Origin: Kitasatospora herbaricolor
Lineage (GTDB): Bacteria; Actinomycetota; Actinomycetes; Streptomycetales; Streptomycetaceae
NCBI RefSeq assembly: GCF_030813695.1
Contig: NZ_JAUSVA010000002.1
Location: 496,001-560,000 of the forward strand
Length of the DNA stretch: 64,000 nucleotides
Direction of reading: 5' to 3'
The notes below the pieces were generated by a model. It was not told where the DNA came from, ran no database searches, and was given only the letters and a program-made list of their open reading frames with translations. The translations under genes and the position numbers were made by a program. Each line of letters opens with the position of its first letter. Position 1 is the first letter of the stretch. Shown here one piece after another: positions 8,066 through 16,822 of the stretch.

Positions 8066-8938
8066 CTACAGCGCGCGGCGGGCCTCGGCGATGCCCCGCG
8101 GATCCCAGCCGGGCCTGGGAACGGAGTCCAGCAGGAGCCGGGTGTAGGGGTGCCGGGGGCGGGCCAGCACCTCGGCGGTCGGGCCGGACTCGACGATCTT
8201 CCCCCGGCGCATCACGATCACCTCGTCGGTGACGCACCGCACCACCCCGAGGTCGTGGGTGATGAACAGGTAGCCGATGCCGGTCTCGGCCCGGATGTCC
8301 GCCAGCAGGTTGAGGATCTGCGCCTGGACGGACACGTCCAGCGCCGCCACCGCCTCGTCCAGGACCAGCACGGCCGGCTCGACCGCCAGCGCCCGGGCGA
8401 TCGCGACCCGCTGGCGCTGCCCGCCGGAGAGCTGCCGGGGCAGCGCGGCGGCCTCCCTGGTGCCGAGGCCCACCTGCTCCAGCAGCTCGGCGATCCGCCG
8501 GTCGTGATCGCCGTCCGGGAAGTGCAGCCGCAGCGTCTCCCGCAGCACGGCGCCGACGGGGGTGCGCGGGTCCAGCGAGAGGTACGGGTCCTGGAAGACC
8601 ATCTGCACCTCGCGGGCCCGGGCCAGCCGGTGCACCCGGCCTCGCCGGTGCTCGGTGCGGTCCCTGCGGTGCACCAGGACCCGGCCCGAGTCGGCGCTCT
8701 CCAGGCCCACGACGATCCGCGCGGTGGTGGTCTTGCCCGAGCCGGACTCCCCGACGATGCCCAGCGATCCGCCCTCGGCGAGGGTGAACGAGACGTCGTC
8801 CACCGCCTGGACGCTCCCGTAGGCCCGGTGCAGGCCGAGCACCTCCAGAACGGTCTTCCTCATCGACGGCTCCCCCTTCGGGCTGGTCGCGGTGCCCGTC
8901 CCCGGCCCGGGGCCGGCTTCCATAGGTGCCTCACGCAT
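8066..8938 (-). CDS. dppF: Dpp/Opp-type ABC transporter ATPase, second subunit
   Basis: 290 aa. Energises peptide (or nickel/sugar-like solute) uptake from the cytosolic face. Walker A GESGSGKTTTAR, Q-loop QMVFQDPY, signature LSGGQRQRVAIARALA and Walker B VLVLDEAVAALDV are intact; the usual Pro after the Walker B Glu is Ala. The oligopeptide-transporter C-terminal extension is cut short (ends DPRGIAEARRAL). The ATG at 8938 overlaps the upstream ATPase gene by 8 bp and follows GGGGAG. Last gene of the D4-dppABCDF series. Symbol given by position and family; substrate not established. Confidence 0.9.
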   Translation of the reverse strand: MREAPMEAGPGPGTGTATSPKGEPSMRKTVLEVLGLHRAYGSVQAVDDVSFTLAEGGSLGIVGESGSGKTTTARIVVGLESADSGRVLVHRRDRTEHRRGRVHRLARAREVQMVFQDPYLSLDPRTPVGAVLRETLRLHFPDGDHDRRIAELLEQVGLGTREAAALPRQLSGGQRQRVAIARALAVEPAVLVLDEAVAALDVSVQAQILNLLADIRAETGIGYLFITHDLGVVRCVTDEVIVMRRGKIVESGPTAEVLARPRHPYTRLLLDSVPRPGWDPRGIAEARRAL

Positions 8939-9908
8939 GGACGCTCCCCTCCCCCGTCCGGTCGCTGTGGTGGCAGGCCACCCGGCGGGCCGGCTCGCCG
9001 GCCACCGGCAGCAGCGCCGGTGCCTGCTGGCTGCAGAGGAAGGTCGCCAGCGGGCAGCGGGGAGCGAACGGGCAGCCCACCAGCTCCTCCTGGAGGCTCG
9101 GCGGCCGGCCCTCGATGGCCGCGAGCCGGCCCGCGGGAGCCTCCAGCCGTGGCGTCGAGTCGAGCAGCGCGGCCGTGTAGGGGTGGCGCGGGCGGTCGAA
9201 CAGGGCCTCGGCCGGGCCGGTCTCGGCGATCCGTCCGGCGTACATCACGTAGACCCGGTCGCTGATGGCGGCGGCGAGCCCGAGGTCGTGGGTGACGAAG
9301 AGCAGGCCGGTGCCGAAGCGGGTCCGGAGGTCCCCGAGCAGGGCGACGACCTCGGCCTGGGTGGTGACGTCCAGGGCCGTGGTGGGCTCGTCGGCCAGGA
9401 TCAGCGCCGGGTCTCCCATCAGGGCGGCGGCGATCATGACGCGTTGCAGCATGCCGCCGGACAGTTCGCCCGGGTACTGCCGCAGGGCGGCGGCGGTGAG
9501 GCCGACGGCCTCCAGCATCTCCGCGGCCCGGGCGGTGGCCGCGGCCGGGGCGGCGCCGGCGTTCAGCCGCACGCTCTCGGTGAGGAAGTCCCCGATCCGG
9601 CGGAGCGGGTTGATGGCGGCCCGCGGGTCCTGGAAGATCATGGCCGCGCTGCTGGTCCGCAGGCGGCGGAGCTGCTCGGGGGCCATGGTCAGGACGTCCT
9701 CGCCGTTGACCCGGACGGTGCCCTCGGTGCGGGCGCCGGCCGGGAGCAGCCCGAGGACGCTGCGCGAGGTGAGGCTCTTGCCGGAGCCGGACTCGCCGAC
9801 CAGGGCGACCGTCTCGCGGGCCTCGACGGTGAGGTCGACGCCGGCGAGCACGGGTCTGGCGGTGTTCGGCAGGCTCAGGCGGTAGGCCTGGATGTCGAGG
9901 GTGGTCAT
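8931..9908 (-). CDS. dppD: Dpp/Opp-type ABC transporter ATPase, first subunit
   Basis: 325 aa. Walker A GESGSGKSLTSR, Q-loop AMIFQDPRAAINPL, signature LSGGMLQRVMIAAALM and Walker B LILADEPTTALDV. The C-terminal oligopeptide-transporter domain is complete, including the cysteine-containing GCPFAPRCP region that in DppD-like subunits can hold an Fe-S cluster (family knowledge). ATG at 9908 shares ATGA with the stop of the preceding permease and follows AGGAGGG. Partner of the second ATPase at 8066. Confidence 0.92.
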   Translation of the reverse strand: MTTLDIQAYRLSLPNTARPVLAGVDLTVEARETVALVGESGSGKSLTSRSVLGLLPAGARTEGTVRVNGEDVLTMAPEQLRRLRTSSAAMIFQDPRAAINPLRRIGDFLTESVRLNAGAAPAAATARAAEMLEAVGLTAAALRQYPGELSGGMLQRVMIAAALMGDPALILADEPTTALDVTTQAEVVALLGDLRTRFGTGLLFVTHDLGLAAAISDRVYVMYAGRIAETGPAEALFDRPRHPYTAALLDSTPRLEAPAGRLAAIEGRPPSLQEELVGCPFAPRCPLATFLCSQQAPALLPVAGEPARRVACHHSDRTGEGSVHA

Positions 9909-10759
9909 CGGTCCCTCCTGGCGACCTGGTCGGCCCAGCGCTCGCCGACGACGTTGAAGGCGACCACGGTCAGCACGATGGCGGCGCAGGGCAGGATCGC
10001 CGACAGGGGGTAGCCGTGCTGGACGGCGGACTGGCCGTCGAAGACCATCCGGCCCCAGTCGGGCGTCAGCGCGGGTACGCCGAGCCCGAGGAAGGAGAGG
10101 CCGGCCAGGTCGATGAGGGCGTAGCCGAAGTTGACGGTGGACTGGGCGAGGACGACGGGGGCGATGCCCGGGACGACGTGCCGCAGGCAGATCTGCAGGC
10201 CGGAATGGCCCTGCACCTGGTACGCCTCCACGTACGGACGGCGGCGCTCGGCGAGCACCAGGGAGCGGGTGAGGCGGCTGACGTAGGGCAGGTAGGCGAT
10301 GGCGAGGGCGATCACCGGGGCGAGCAGGCCCTCGCCGTGGACCGAGACGATCAGGATCGCCAGCAGCATGCCGGGGAACGCGAAGACCAGCTCGGTGCTG
10401 CGGGACAGGACGGAGTCCAGCCAGCCGCCGCGCCAGGCGGCCGCCACCCCGACGGCGACGCCGGCCAGGGTGGAGAAGGCGACCACGCCGAGCGGTCCGA
10501 GCAGCGAGGTGCGGGCTCCGAGCAGCAGGCGGGACAGGGTGTCGCGGCCGGAGGCGTCGACACCGAGCAGGTGGTCCGCCGACGGCCCGGCGAGGGCGTT
10601 GCCCAGGTCGACGGCGTTGGGGTCGTACGGTGCCAGCCAGGGGGCGAGCAGCGCGGCGAGGACCACCAGGGCGACGAAGCCCAGGCAGAGCCGGTGCAGC
10701 GGTGCGCGGCTGGTGCGGATCCGGGCCAGGCCGGGCCGGCGCAGCAGGGTCGCGGTCAT
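9905..10759 (-). CDS. dppC: Dpp/Opp-type ABC transporter permease (DppC-like)
   Basis: 284 aa integral membrane subunit. The N-terminal membrane segment (FVALVVLAALLAPWLAPYDP) is followed by the conserved HLLGVDASGRDTLSRLLLGA and then the BPD_transp_1 region with about five further segments. The EAA-type loop that docks on the ATPases lies near YVEAYQVQGHSG. The end VVAFNVVGERWADQV is typical of DppC. ATG at 10759 overlaps the stop of the DppB-like gene by 4 bp, so translation is coupled. Confidence 0.92.
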   Translation of the reverse strand: MTATLLRRPGLARIRTSRAPLHRLCLGFVALVVLAALLAPWLAPYDPNAVDLGNALAGPSADHLLGVDASGRDTLSRLLLGARTSLLGPLGVVAFSTLAGVAVGVAAAWRGGWLDSVLSRSTELVFAFPGMLLAILIVSVHGEGLLAPVIALAIAYLPYVSRLTRSLVLAERRRPYVEAYQVQGHSGLQICLRHVVPGIAPVVLAQSTVNFGYALIDLAGLSFLGLGVPALTPDWGRMVFDGQSAVQHGYPLSAILPCAAIVLTVVAFNVVGERWADQVARRDR

Positions 10760-11715
10760 GCGGCGGACCTCCTCGGCCCGAGGGTGACCCTGGGGTCGAC
10801 CAGCGGGTGCAGCAGGTCGACGACCAGGTTCACCGTCATGAACAGGCCGACCATGATCAGGGAGATGGCCTGCACGGTGGGGAAGTCCTTGGTGGTGGTG
10901 GACAGTTCGAGGAGCTGCCCGATGCCGCCGACGCTGAACGCGGACTCCACCAGAACGGTGCAGACCAGCAGGGTGGAGACGATCAGCCCGCCGGTGGTGA
11001 GGACGGTGCCGAGCGCGTTGCGGAACACGTGCCGGCGGATCACCTTGTGGTCGGAAACCCCGCGGCTGCGGGCCACGGTGACGTGCTCCTGGCCGAGGAC
11101 CTCCAGCATCGCGGCGCGGGTGACCCGGGCGAGCATGCCGATCAGGTAGAGCGCCAGGGCGACGGCGGGCAGGGTCAGGTGCCAGATCATCTGGCCGAGG
11201 CCGTCGCCGGTGCCGCCGGTGGGGAACCAGCCGAGCTTCACCGCGAACAGGCCCTGCAGCAGGACGGCCGCGACGAAGGACGGCGTGCCGAGCGCGAAGG
11301 TGGTGCTGACCAGGATGGTGGAGTCGGCGGCGCCGCCGCGCACCGCGCCGATCCAGCCCAGCAGCAGGCCGAGCGCGACGACCAGCACGAGGGCCATCCC
11401 GACCAGCAGCAGGGTGCTGGGCAGGCGGTCCGCGAGCAGCCGGGACACGTCGGTGCGGTAGGTGATCGAGCGGCCGAAGTCGCCGTGCAGGATCTGGCCG
11501 GTCCACCGCAGGTACTGGAGCACGAACGGGTCGTCCAGGTGGTACTGGGCGTTGATCGCCTTCAGCGCCTCCGGTGAGGCCGAGCGGCCGGAGAGCAGGA
11601 AGCTGGCCGGGTTGCCCGGCGCCAGGTACATCGCGCCGAAGATCACGAACGAGGCGCCGAACAGCGTGGCGGCCATCTCGGCCAGCCGGCGTGCGGCGAA
11701 TCTCAGGAAGCTCAC
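10756..11715 (-). CDS. dppB: Dpp/Opp-type ABC transporter permease (DppB-like)
   Basis: 319 aa. The N-terminal helix (ATLFGASFVIFGAMYLAPGN) and HGDFGRSITYRTDVSRLLADRL are signatures of DppB/OppB; five more membrane segments follow. The docking loop is around VTVARSRGVSDHKVIRRHVF. The GTG at 11715 overlaps the stop codon of the binding-protein gene (GTGA), so it is translationally coupled. Pairs with the DppC-like permease to form the channel. Confidence 0.92.
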   Translation of the reverse strand: MSFLRFAARRLAEMAATLFGASFVIFGAMYLAPGNPASFLLSGRSASPEALKAINAQYHLDDPFVLQYLRWTGQILHGDFGRSITYRTDVSRLLADRLPSTLLLVGMALVLVVALGLLLGWIGAVRGGAADSTILVSTTFALGTPSFVAAVLLQGLFAVKLGWFPTGGTGDGLGQMIWHLTLPAVALALYLIGMLARVTRAAMLEVLGQEHVTVARSRGVSDHKVIRRHVFRNALGTVLTTGGLIVSTLLVCTVLVESAFSVGGIGQLLELSTTTKDFPTVQAISLIMVGLFMTVNLVVDLLHPLVDPRVTLGPRRSAA

Positions 11716-13370
11716 CGGGCCGCTCCCACGTCGGCCGCCCACGGGTAGTACATGTACGAGATGGTGGTGGGCGCGCCGGTGATCCTCTTGTTCAGGAACA
11801 CGGCGGTCGGCCACTCCGCGACCGGTATCCACAGCAGCTGGTCGGAGGCGATCTTCTGGAGCTGCGCCTCGATCGCGAACCGCTGGGCGGGGTCGGCGGT
11901 GGTGGTGGCCTTCTTGACCAGGTCGTCGTAGGCGGGGTCGCTGAATCCCGCGTAGTTCTGGAAGGCCCCGGTCTTGAAGTTGGCCAGCAGGTCCAGCGGG
12001 TCGGTGATCGAGTCGTAGTACGTCTCGGGGAACATGTCGATGCCCTCGCGTGCCTCGGCCGAGGTGAAGAGCGAGGTGAAGGCGTTCGGCGCGATGGTCT
12101 TCAGCCGGACGTCCAGGCCGATGCCGGTGCCGGCCGCCTGCACGGCGGTGGCCAGCAGCGAGACGTCCTGGCCGATCGGGCTGGTGGCGACCGTGACGGT
12201 CTTGCCGGCCGCGCCCGCCTCCTTGATCAGGGCCTTGGCCCGGGCGAGGTCGGGGGTGGTGGGGGTGAGGCCCTCGAAGGCCTCCTTCCGGCTCTCCGCG
12301 GGGGCGGCCGCCCAGGCGGCGCGGGTGGTGAGGGAGCCGGTGACGGTGCCCGCGCCGCCGAGGCCGGCCTTGACGAAACCGGAGCGGTCCAGCGCGAGGG
12401 AGAGCGCCTGGCGGACCCGGACGTCGCCGAGCACGCCGCTCATGTTGGTGACGTTGACGTTGACGGTGCTCAGGCCCTCGCCGAACCAGAGGGTGCCGGC
12501 GCCGCTGCTCCGCAGCCGCTCGTAGCTCTCGGTGGGGATCAGGTAGCCGCCGTCGGCCTCGCCGGTGATCATGGCGTTGACCCGGGCCGAGGGGTCGGTG
12601 AGGAAGCGGAACTCGGCCTTGGCCGCCTTCGCCTTGGTACCCCAGTAGCTGTCGAAGCGGCGCAGTTCCAGGGACTGGCCCTTGTTCCAGGCGCCGAGCT
12701 CGAACGGGCCGGTGCAGTCCAGGCTGCCGGTGGTGCCGTAGTCCTTGCCCGCGGCCTCGATGCCGGCCTTGGCGGCCACCACGCCGGCGGCGGTCGCCAT
12801 GTACTGGTTGAACTGCGAGTCCGGCTGGACGAGCTTCACGGTGACCTGGAGCGGGCCGGTCCTGGTGACCGTGCTGACGTTCTGGAACTGCTGGGCCCAG
12901 GCGGCGGCGTTGTCGGGGTTGAGCTGCCGGCCGAGGCTGTAGACCACGTCGTCGGCGGTCAGCACGCTGCCGTCGTGGAAGTGCACGCCCGGGCGCAGGT
13001 CGTAGACCCAGGTGGTGGGGTCGGGGTTGGACGCCTTCTCCGCGAGGCCCGGGGCCAGCGTGAGCTGCGGGGTCCACCGCATCAGGCTCTCGCAGACGTT
13101 GGAGAGGATGGTGTTCTGCGGGTAGTCGAACGCGGCGATGTAGTCGAGCGTGGGGGGCTCGGCGTACAGCGCCCAGGTGAAGGAGTCGACGTCACCCTTG
13201 GCGGCGGGCGTGTCCTGGGAGAGCTGATAGGACGAGCCGCCGCCGGTGTCACCGCTCTTCGGCGGCCCGGCGCAGGCCGCGACCAGGGCGAGGGCCGCGA
13301 GGGCCGCGACGGGCAGGGCCGGCCGGCGGTGGGACGAACGGGATCTGGACCCGTGCTGGGGGTCTGCCAT
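11712..13370 (-). CDS. dppA: peptide ABC transporter substrate-binding lipoprotein (DppA/OppA-like)
   Basis: 552 aa of the SBP family 5. The signal LPVAALAALALVAACAG carries a lipobox with the modified Cys near residue 34. Family landmarks include the cluster-5 segment around VYDLRPGVHFHDGSVLTADD and TFNVNMT-like NVNVTNMSGVLGDVRVRQAL. It captures peptides or related solutes outside the membrane and delivers them to the two permeases. ATG at 13370 follows GAAGAGAG; a GTG eight codons earlier is less likely. It begins 109 bp after D4 on the same strand, without an obvious terminator between, so D4 and the transporter are probably one transcript. Preference for arginine-, citrulline- or agmatine-like ligands is a hypothesis from context only. 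Confidence 0.9.
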   Translation of the reverse strand: MADPQHGSRSRSSHRRPALPVAALAALALVAACAGPPKSGDTGGGSSYQLSQDTPAAKGDVDSFTWALYAEPPTLDYIAAFDYPQNTILSNVCESLMRWTPQLTLAPGLAEKASNPDPTTWVYDLRPGVHFHDGSVLTADDVVYSLGRQLNPDNAAAWAQQFQNVSTVTRTGPLQVTVKLVQPDSQFNQYMATAAGVVAAKAGIEAAGKDYGTTGSLDCTGPFELGAWNKGQSLELRRFDSYWGTKAKAAKAEFRFLTDPSARVNAMITGEADGGYLIPTESYERLRSSGAGTLWFGEGLSTVNVNVTNMSGVLGDVRVRQALSLALDRSGFVKAGLGGAGTVTGSLTTRAAWAAAPAESRKEAFEGLTPTTPDLARAKALIKEAGAAGKTVTVATSPIGQDVSLLATAVQAAGTGIGLDVRLKTIAPNAFTSLFTSAEAREGIDMFPETYYDSITDPLDLLANFKTGAFQNYAGFSDPAYDDLVKKATTTADPAQRFAIEAQLQKIASDQLLWIPVAEWPTAVFLNKRITGAPTTISYMYYPWAADVGAAR

Positions 13371-13479
13371 CGGTGTTCTCTCTTCCGTGCTCACGGGGGT
13401 GGCGAGGAGATCTGTCAGCGGGCTGCGGAGCTGTGGGGGCGCCGCCGCGGTGTCCCGGGGGCGGCTACGGGCACACCGG

Positions 13480-14490
13480 TCACACGGTGCGCCGGGCCGC
13501 CGGCACCTGCTGGGTGATGCAGTGGACGCCGCCGCCGCCGTAGGCGATCACGCGGGAGCGGACACCCACGACCTTGCGGCCGGGCAGGGCGGCGGCGAGC
13601 ACGGCCAGCGCGCCCTCGTCCTCGGGGACGTCCGCCACCGGGACGACCACTCCACCGTTGGCGATGTAGAAGTTGAGGTAGCCCACCTCGGTCTCCTTGC
13701 CGTTGACCTGGACGAATGCGCTCTGCGGCAGGTCGATGACCTCCAGCTTGCGGCCCCGGGCGTCGACGGCGGCCTCCAGTACGGCCCGGTTGGCACGCAT
13801 CCGCTCGAAGTCGGGGTGCGCGGGGTCGGCGGGCAGCTGGACGACGACCTTGCCCGGCGCGACGAAGGCGCAGACACCGTCCACGTGGCCGTCCGTCTCG
13901 GTGTCCAGCAGACCGCCGTACGGCAGCCAGATCACGGTGCTGACGCCGAGCTTGGCGACCAGTTCGGCCTCGATCTCGGCCTTGCTCATGCCGGGGTTGC
14001 GGTTCGGGTTGAGCAGGCACTGCTCGGTGGTGATCAGGGTGCCCTCGCCGTCGACGGTGATCGCGCCGCCTTCGAGGATCATCCGGGAGTCGATCCGCTC
14101 GACGCCGAGGCGCTCCAGCAGGGCGGCGGCGATCCTGTCGTCGGTGTCGTAGGGGTGGTGCTTCTCGCCCCAGGCGTTGAAGCGGAAGTCGACGCCGGCG
14201 CGCTCGCCCTCCAGGCCGAGGACGAAGATCGGGCCGGAGTCGCGGAACCAGGAGTCGTCCAGGGGCAGTTCGACGACCTCGACCTCGTCGCCGCACAGGG
14301 CGCGGGCCTCCTCGCCCTGCCCCGGGCGGGCGACCATGGTCACCGGCTCGAACTCGGCGATCGCCCGGGCGACCTGCGCGTACTCGCGCTTGACCTCCTC
14401 GAAGGTGTCGCCCCACAGCTCGACCCTGGTGGGCCAGGCCATCAGGCAGCCGTCGTGCTCGGTCCACTCGGCCGGCATGCGAAACGTCAT
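13480..14490 (-). CDS. cytosolic agmatine deiminase family protein (D4)
   Basis: 336 aa, starting directly with the catalytic domain (MTFRMPAEWTEHDGCLMAWP), so it is the only paralogue without an export signal. Motifs: DDSWFRDSGPIF, EGGAITVDGEG, DGHVDGVCAF and GGGGVHC with Cys324. Length and motif wording are closest to canonical agmatine deiminase (agmatine to N-carbamoylputrescine plus ammonia), but no putrescine-pathway partner is encoded here. ATG at 14490 follows TAGGAG. A degenerate TetR2/3 box (14505-14518) sits in its leader. It precedes the peptide importer, suggesting it acts on an imported guanidino compound or on peptides after uptake (inference). Confidence 0.92.
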   Translation of the reverse strand: MTFRMPAEWTEHDGCLMAWPTRVELWGDTFEEVKREYAQVARAIAEFEPVTMVARPGQGEEARALCGDEVEVVELPLDDSWFRDSGPIFVLGLEGERAGVDFRFNAWGEKHHPYDTDDRIAAALLERLGVERIDSRMILEGGAITVDGEGTLITTEQCLLNPNRNPGMSKAEIEAELVAKLGVSTVIWLPYGGLLDTETDGHVDGVCAFVAPGKVVVQLPADPAHPDFERMRANRAVLEAAVDARGRKLEVIDLPQSAFVQVNGKETEVGYLNFYIANGGVVVPVADVPEDEGALAVLAAALPGRKVVGVRSRVIAYGGGGVHCITQQVPAARRTV

Positions 14491-14504
14491 GGTGCTCTCC
14501 TAGG

Positions 14505-14518
14505 TGAATTTTCAGTCA
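14505..14518. promoter_or_regulatory. degenerate TetR2/3-type operator in the D4 leader
   Basis: TGAATTTTCAGTCA matches the core and right arm of the consensus TTGACTGAA-N2-TTCAGTCAA; the left arm is lost. It lies 15-28 bp before the D4 ATG, so binding would block the leader rather than a -35 box. Confidence 0.55.
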
Positions 14519-14631
14519 GGGTGGAGGGGTGAGGCCGGCCCGGGGCTCCGGTCGTTTCTCGGACCGGGACGCCCGGGACGGTCGGCCGCCGTCCGCACGA
14601 GGGCGGCCGACCCGGGGAGCGGGGCTCCCGG

Positions 14632-15795
14632 TCAGTAGGCGGGCGGCACGGCCGGCTGCGACTGCGTGGCGCAGTGGATCCCGCCGCCGCCGCTCGCGAT
14701 GCCGTCGATGTCGAGCTGGACGACGTCGCGTCCGGGGTACGTCGCCTGCAGGATCGCGTAGGCGACCCCGTCCGCGTGGGCGTCGCCGAACTGCGGCACG
14801 AAGACGGCGCCGTTGGCCACGTAGAAGTTGGTGTAGCCGGCCAGGAACTCCTTGCCCTTGCCCCGGATCGCCTTGGGGTCGGGACAGGGCAGTTCGGTGA
14901 CCGCCAGCCGGCGGCCCCGGGCGTCGGTCGCGGTCCGCAGGATCTCCTTGGCCTGCTCGTGGACCGCCACCCACTTCGGGTCGGCACCGGCTGCGGGGCG
15001 GTCCAGGAGCACCTTGCCGGGCGCGGTGAACCGGGCCAGGTAGTCGACGTGCGCGTCGGTGATGTCCGCACCGGCCAGCCCGGGGATCCAGACGACCTTG
15101 TCGATCCCAAGGGCCGACTTGAGCGCCTGCTCGACCTGGTCCCGGCTCATGCCCGGGTTGCGGTTGGCGTTCACCAGCGAACTCTCGGTGGCGAGCAGGG
15201 TGCCCTGGCCGTCGGTCTCCAGCGAGCCGCCCTCGCCCGTGAACGGGGCCCGGATCCGCTCGACGCCGTACTGCTCCAGCAGCGTCGCTGCCGCGGCGGC
15301 GTCGTTGGCGTAGGGCTGGTAGTACGGCGTACCGCTCTTGCCCCAGCCGTTGAAGTTGGTGTCCACCCCGGCGACGGCGCCGGGGGCGACCACGAAGGTC
15401 GGGCCGAAGTCCCGGATCCACAGGTCGTCGTTCGGGATCTCCAGGACCTCGATGCCGTAGTAGCCGCCCCGGCCGCAGGCGTACCGGGCGTCGGCGGCCT
15501 GGGAGGGCCGGGCGAGCAGGACGACCGGCTCGTAGCGCGAGATCTCGTAGGCGAGCCTGGCGATGTCCCTGCGGACCGCCGGGAGTTGGTCCTGCCAGAC
15601 GGACGAGAGTGCCGGCCAGGCCATGAAGGTGCGCTGGTGCCGCTCCTCCTCGGCGGGCATCCGCAGGGCGGCGCCCGACGGGCTGACGGCGGCGCGGGCG
15701 GTGACGGGAAGGGTCGCGCCGAGGGCCGCCAGGGGCAGCGCCGCCGCGCCGAACTGGAGCAGCCGGCGCCGGGACGGAAGTGCTGACGTGTTCAA
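14632..15795 (-). CDS. Tat-exported agmatine/peptidylarginine deiminase family protein (D5)
   Basis: 387 aa. SRRRLLQFG plus a hydrophobic core ending in TARAAV is a twin-arginine signal with a signal peptidase I-type end, not a lipobox. Catalytic landmarks: NDDLWIRDFGPTF, EGGSLETDGQG, DAHVDYLARF, GGGGIHC with Cys375. An insertion (ACGRGGYYGIEVLEI) differs from the other copies. The start is a TTG at 15795 with GGGAG 6 nt upstream; no better start lies nearby. A strong promoter (TTGACT-N17-CAGGAT, 15866-15838) overlapped by a TetR2/3 box drives it. It precedes D4 by 141 bp and may be co-transcribed with it. Groups with D3 and D6. Confidence 0.92.
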   Translation of the reverse strand: MNTSALPSRRRLLQFGAAALPLAALGATLPVTARAAVSPSGAALRMPAEEERHQRTFMAWPALSSVWQDQLPAVRRDIARLAYEISRYEPVVLLARPSQAADARYACGRGGYYGIEVLEIPNDDLWIRDFGPTFVVAPGAVAGVDTNFNGWGKSGTPYYQPYANDAAAAATLLEQYGVERIRAPFTGEGGSLETDGQGTLLATESSLVNANRNPGMSRDQVEQALKSALGIDKVVWIPGLAGADITDAHVDYLARFTAPGKVLLDRPAAGADPKWVAVHEQAKEILRTATDARGRRLAVTELPCPDPKAIRGKGKEFLAGYTNFYVANGAVFVPQFGDAHADGVAYAILQATYPGRDVVQLDIDGIASGGGGIHCATQSQPAVPPAY

Positions 15796-15837
15796 GAAGA
15801 CTCCCTGGAGGGTGCTGGGAGGTGGGGTATGCCCCGC

Positions 15838-15866
15838 ATCCTGCCCCCAACTGAAAATTCAGTCAA
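15838..15866 (-). promoter_or_regulatory. D5 promoter and TetR2/3-type operator
   Basis: Minus strand: TTGACT (15866-15861), 17-bp spacer, CAGGAT (15843-15838). The operator 15847-15866 has a perfect TTCAGTCAA arm and a six-of-nine match in the other arm. The arrangement is the same as at D7 and ATPase-tatA. Confidence 0.75.
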
Positions 15867-16006
15867 TACCCGCGAGTCCCGAGAGCCCACGCTTCGGCCC
15901 GAGCGGGACCACCGGCACCGCTCTGGACCCGCAGCCGAAGCCCGGGGCGCCCCGGCCCGGCCGTACTGAGCAGGGAGAGTCGCCGAACGGACAGCACCAG
16001 GGCAAT

Positions 16007-16024
16007 CCTGATGATCTGATCAGG
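16007..16024. promoter_or_regulatory. palindrome upstream of TetR2
   Basis: CCTGAT/ATCAGG arms around 6 bp, about 43-60 bp before the TetR2 GTG, near where a -35 box would lie. It does not resemble the TTCAGTCAA box. Possible regulatory site of unknown ligand. Confidence 0.3.
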
Positions 16025-16066
16025 AAATGCCCCGAAGCGGCCGAGCGCCGGGTAGAGTGACCGCTC

Positions 16067-16639
16067 GTGTCCGACCGTCGAACCGAAATACTCAGAGCCG
16101 CCACCCGGGTCATCACCCGCCGTGGCGTGCGCGGCCTGCGCGTGGGCGAACTGGCAGCCGAGGCGGGGGTGTCGACCTCGCTGATCTACTACCACTTCAC
16201 CGACCGGGCGGGCATCCTGCGCCAGACGCTGGAGTTCATCAGCGACCGGGCCGACCGCTACACCGCGGAACGCGACCCCGGCACACTCCCCGAGAGCCCC
16301 CGGGTCGAGCTGGAGCAAGTCCTGCTGCTGGAGCTCCAGGACACCGCCGAGGTACGGGAGAACAGCACCGCCTGGGGCGAGTTGAGGGCCAGCGCGGTCT
16401 TCGACCCGGAGCTGCGCGAGGAGCTGGCCAGGGCCACCCACACCTGGGTCCACGAGATCGCCGAGCTGCTGGGGCGGGCACACCCGGCGGGCACCGCACC
16501 GGCGCACGCGGCCTCGGCGGAGCGACTGACCGCCCTGCTGGAGGGCCTCAGCGTCCGCTGGCTCAGCGGGTCGCTCCCCTTGGACCACGCCCGCCGGCTG
16601 CTGCGGGACGCGATCGCAGCCGAGCTGCGACCGGCCTGA
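16067..16639 (+). CDS. TetR-family regulator (TetR2)
   Basis: 190 aa. DNA-binding domain at residues 3-50 (EILRAATRVITRRG, VGELAAEAGVSTSLIYYHFT). The ligand domain shares long identical stretches with TetR3 (ENSTAWGELRASAVF; LTALLEGLSVRWLSGSLPL), so the two are paralogues with near-identical recognition helices. GTG at 16067 lies 8 nt after a TAGAGT box (16053-16058), suggesting a leaderless mRNA. Divergent from D5 and followed by a strong terminator. Presumed to bind TTGACTGAA-N2-TTCAGTCAA sites at 14505, 15847, 16790, 20683 and perhaps 21663; inferred from position and from sharing these sites with TetR3. Confidence 0.9.
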   Translation: MSDRRTEILRAATRVITRRGVRGLRVGELAAEAGVSTSLIYYHFTDRAGILRQTLEFISDRADRYTAERDPGTLPESPRVELEQVLLLELQDTAEVRENSTAWGELRASAVFDPELREELARATHTWVHEIAELLGRAHPAGTAPAHAASAERLTALLEGLSVRWLSGSLPLDHARRLLRDAIAAELRPA

Positions 16640-16680
16640 GGGTCGCCCGCGCCGGACGCGGCGCCGGTTCACCGCACGGC

Positions 16681-16716
16681 GGTGGAGGCCCCTGCCGTGC
16701 GGCAGGGGCCTCCACC
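16681..16716 (+). terminator. terminator of TetR2
   Basis: Perfect 16-bp stem (GGTGGAGGCCCCTGCC and its complement) with a 4-nt loop GTGC, 41 bp after the TetR2 stop. Confidence 0.85.
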
Positions 16717-16730
16717 GCCCCCGGGCCCCC

Positions 16731-16754
16731 TCACCCTCACCCTCACCCTCACCC
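16731..16754. repeat. TCACCC hexamer repeat
   Basis: Four exact tandem copies of TCACCC between the TetR2 terminator and the next promoter. No function inferred. Confidence 0.8.
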
Positions 16755-16788
16755 TCGGGCGGAGTTCGGGCCGTTGCCGGTCGCAACT

Positions 16789-16822
16789 CTTGACTGAATT
16801 TTCAGTCAATGCGACAGTGTGG
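16789..16822 (+). promoter_or_regulatory. ATPase-tatA promoter/operator, identical to that of D7
   Basis: TTGACT (16790-16795), 17-bp spacer, GACAGT (16813-16818). The operator TTGACTGAATTTTCAGTCAA (16790-16809) has perfect 9-bp arms around TT. All 34 bp recur, inverted, at 20670-20703 upstream of D7. It points at the ATPase-tatA pair. Confidence 0.8.

Noticed and set aside
16731-16754. TCACCC repeats considered as telomere-like or CRISPR-like sequence
   Set aside because: Only four hexamers, no spacers, no cas or terminal-protein genes nearby.
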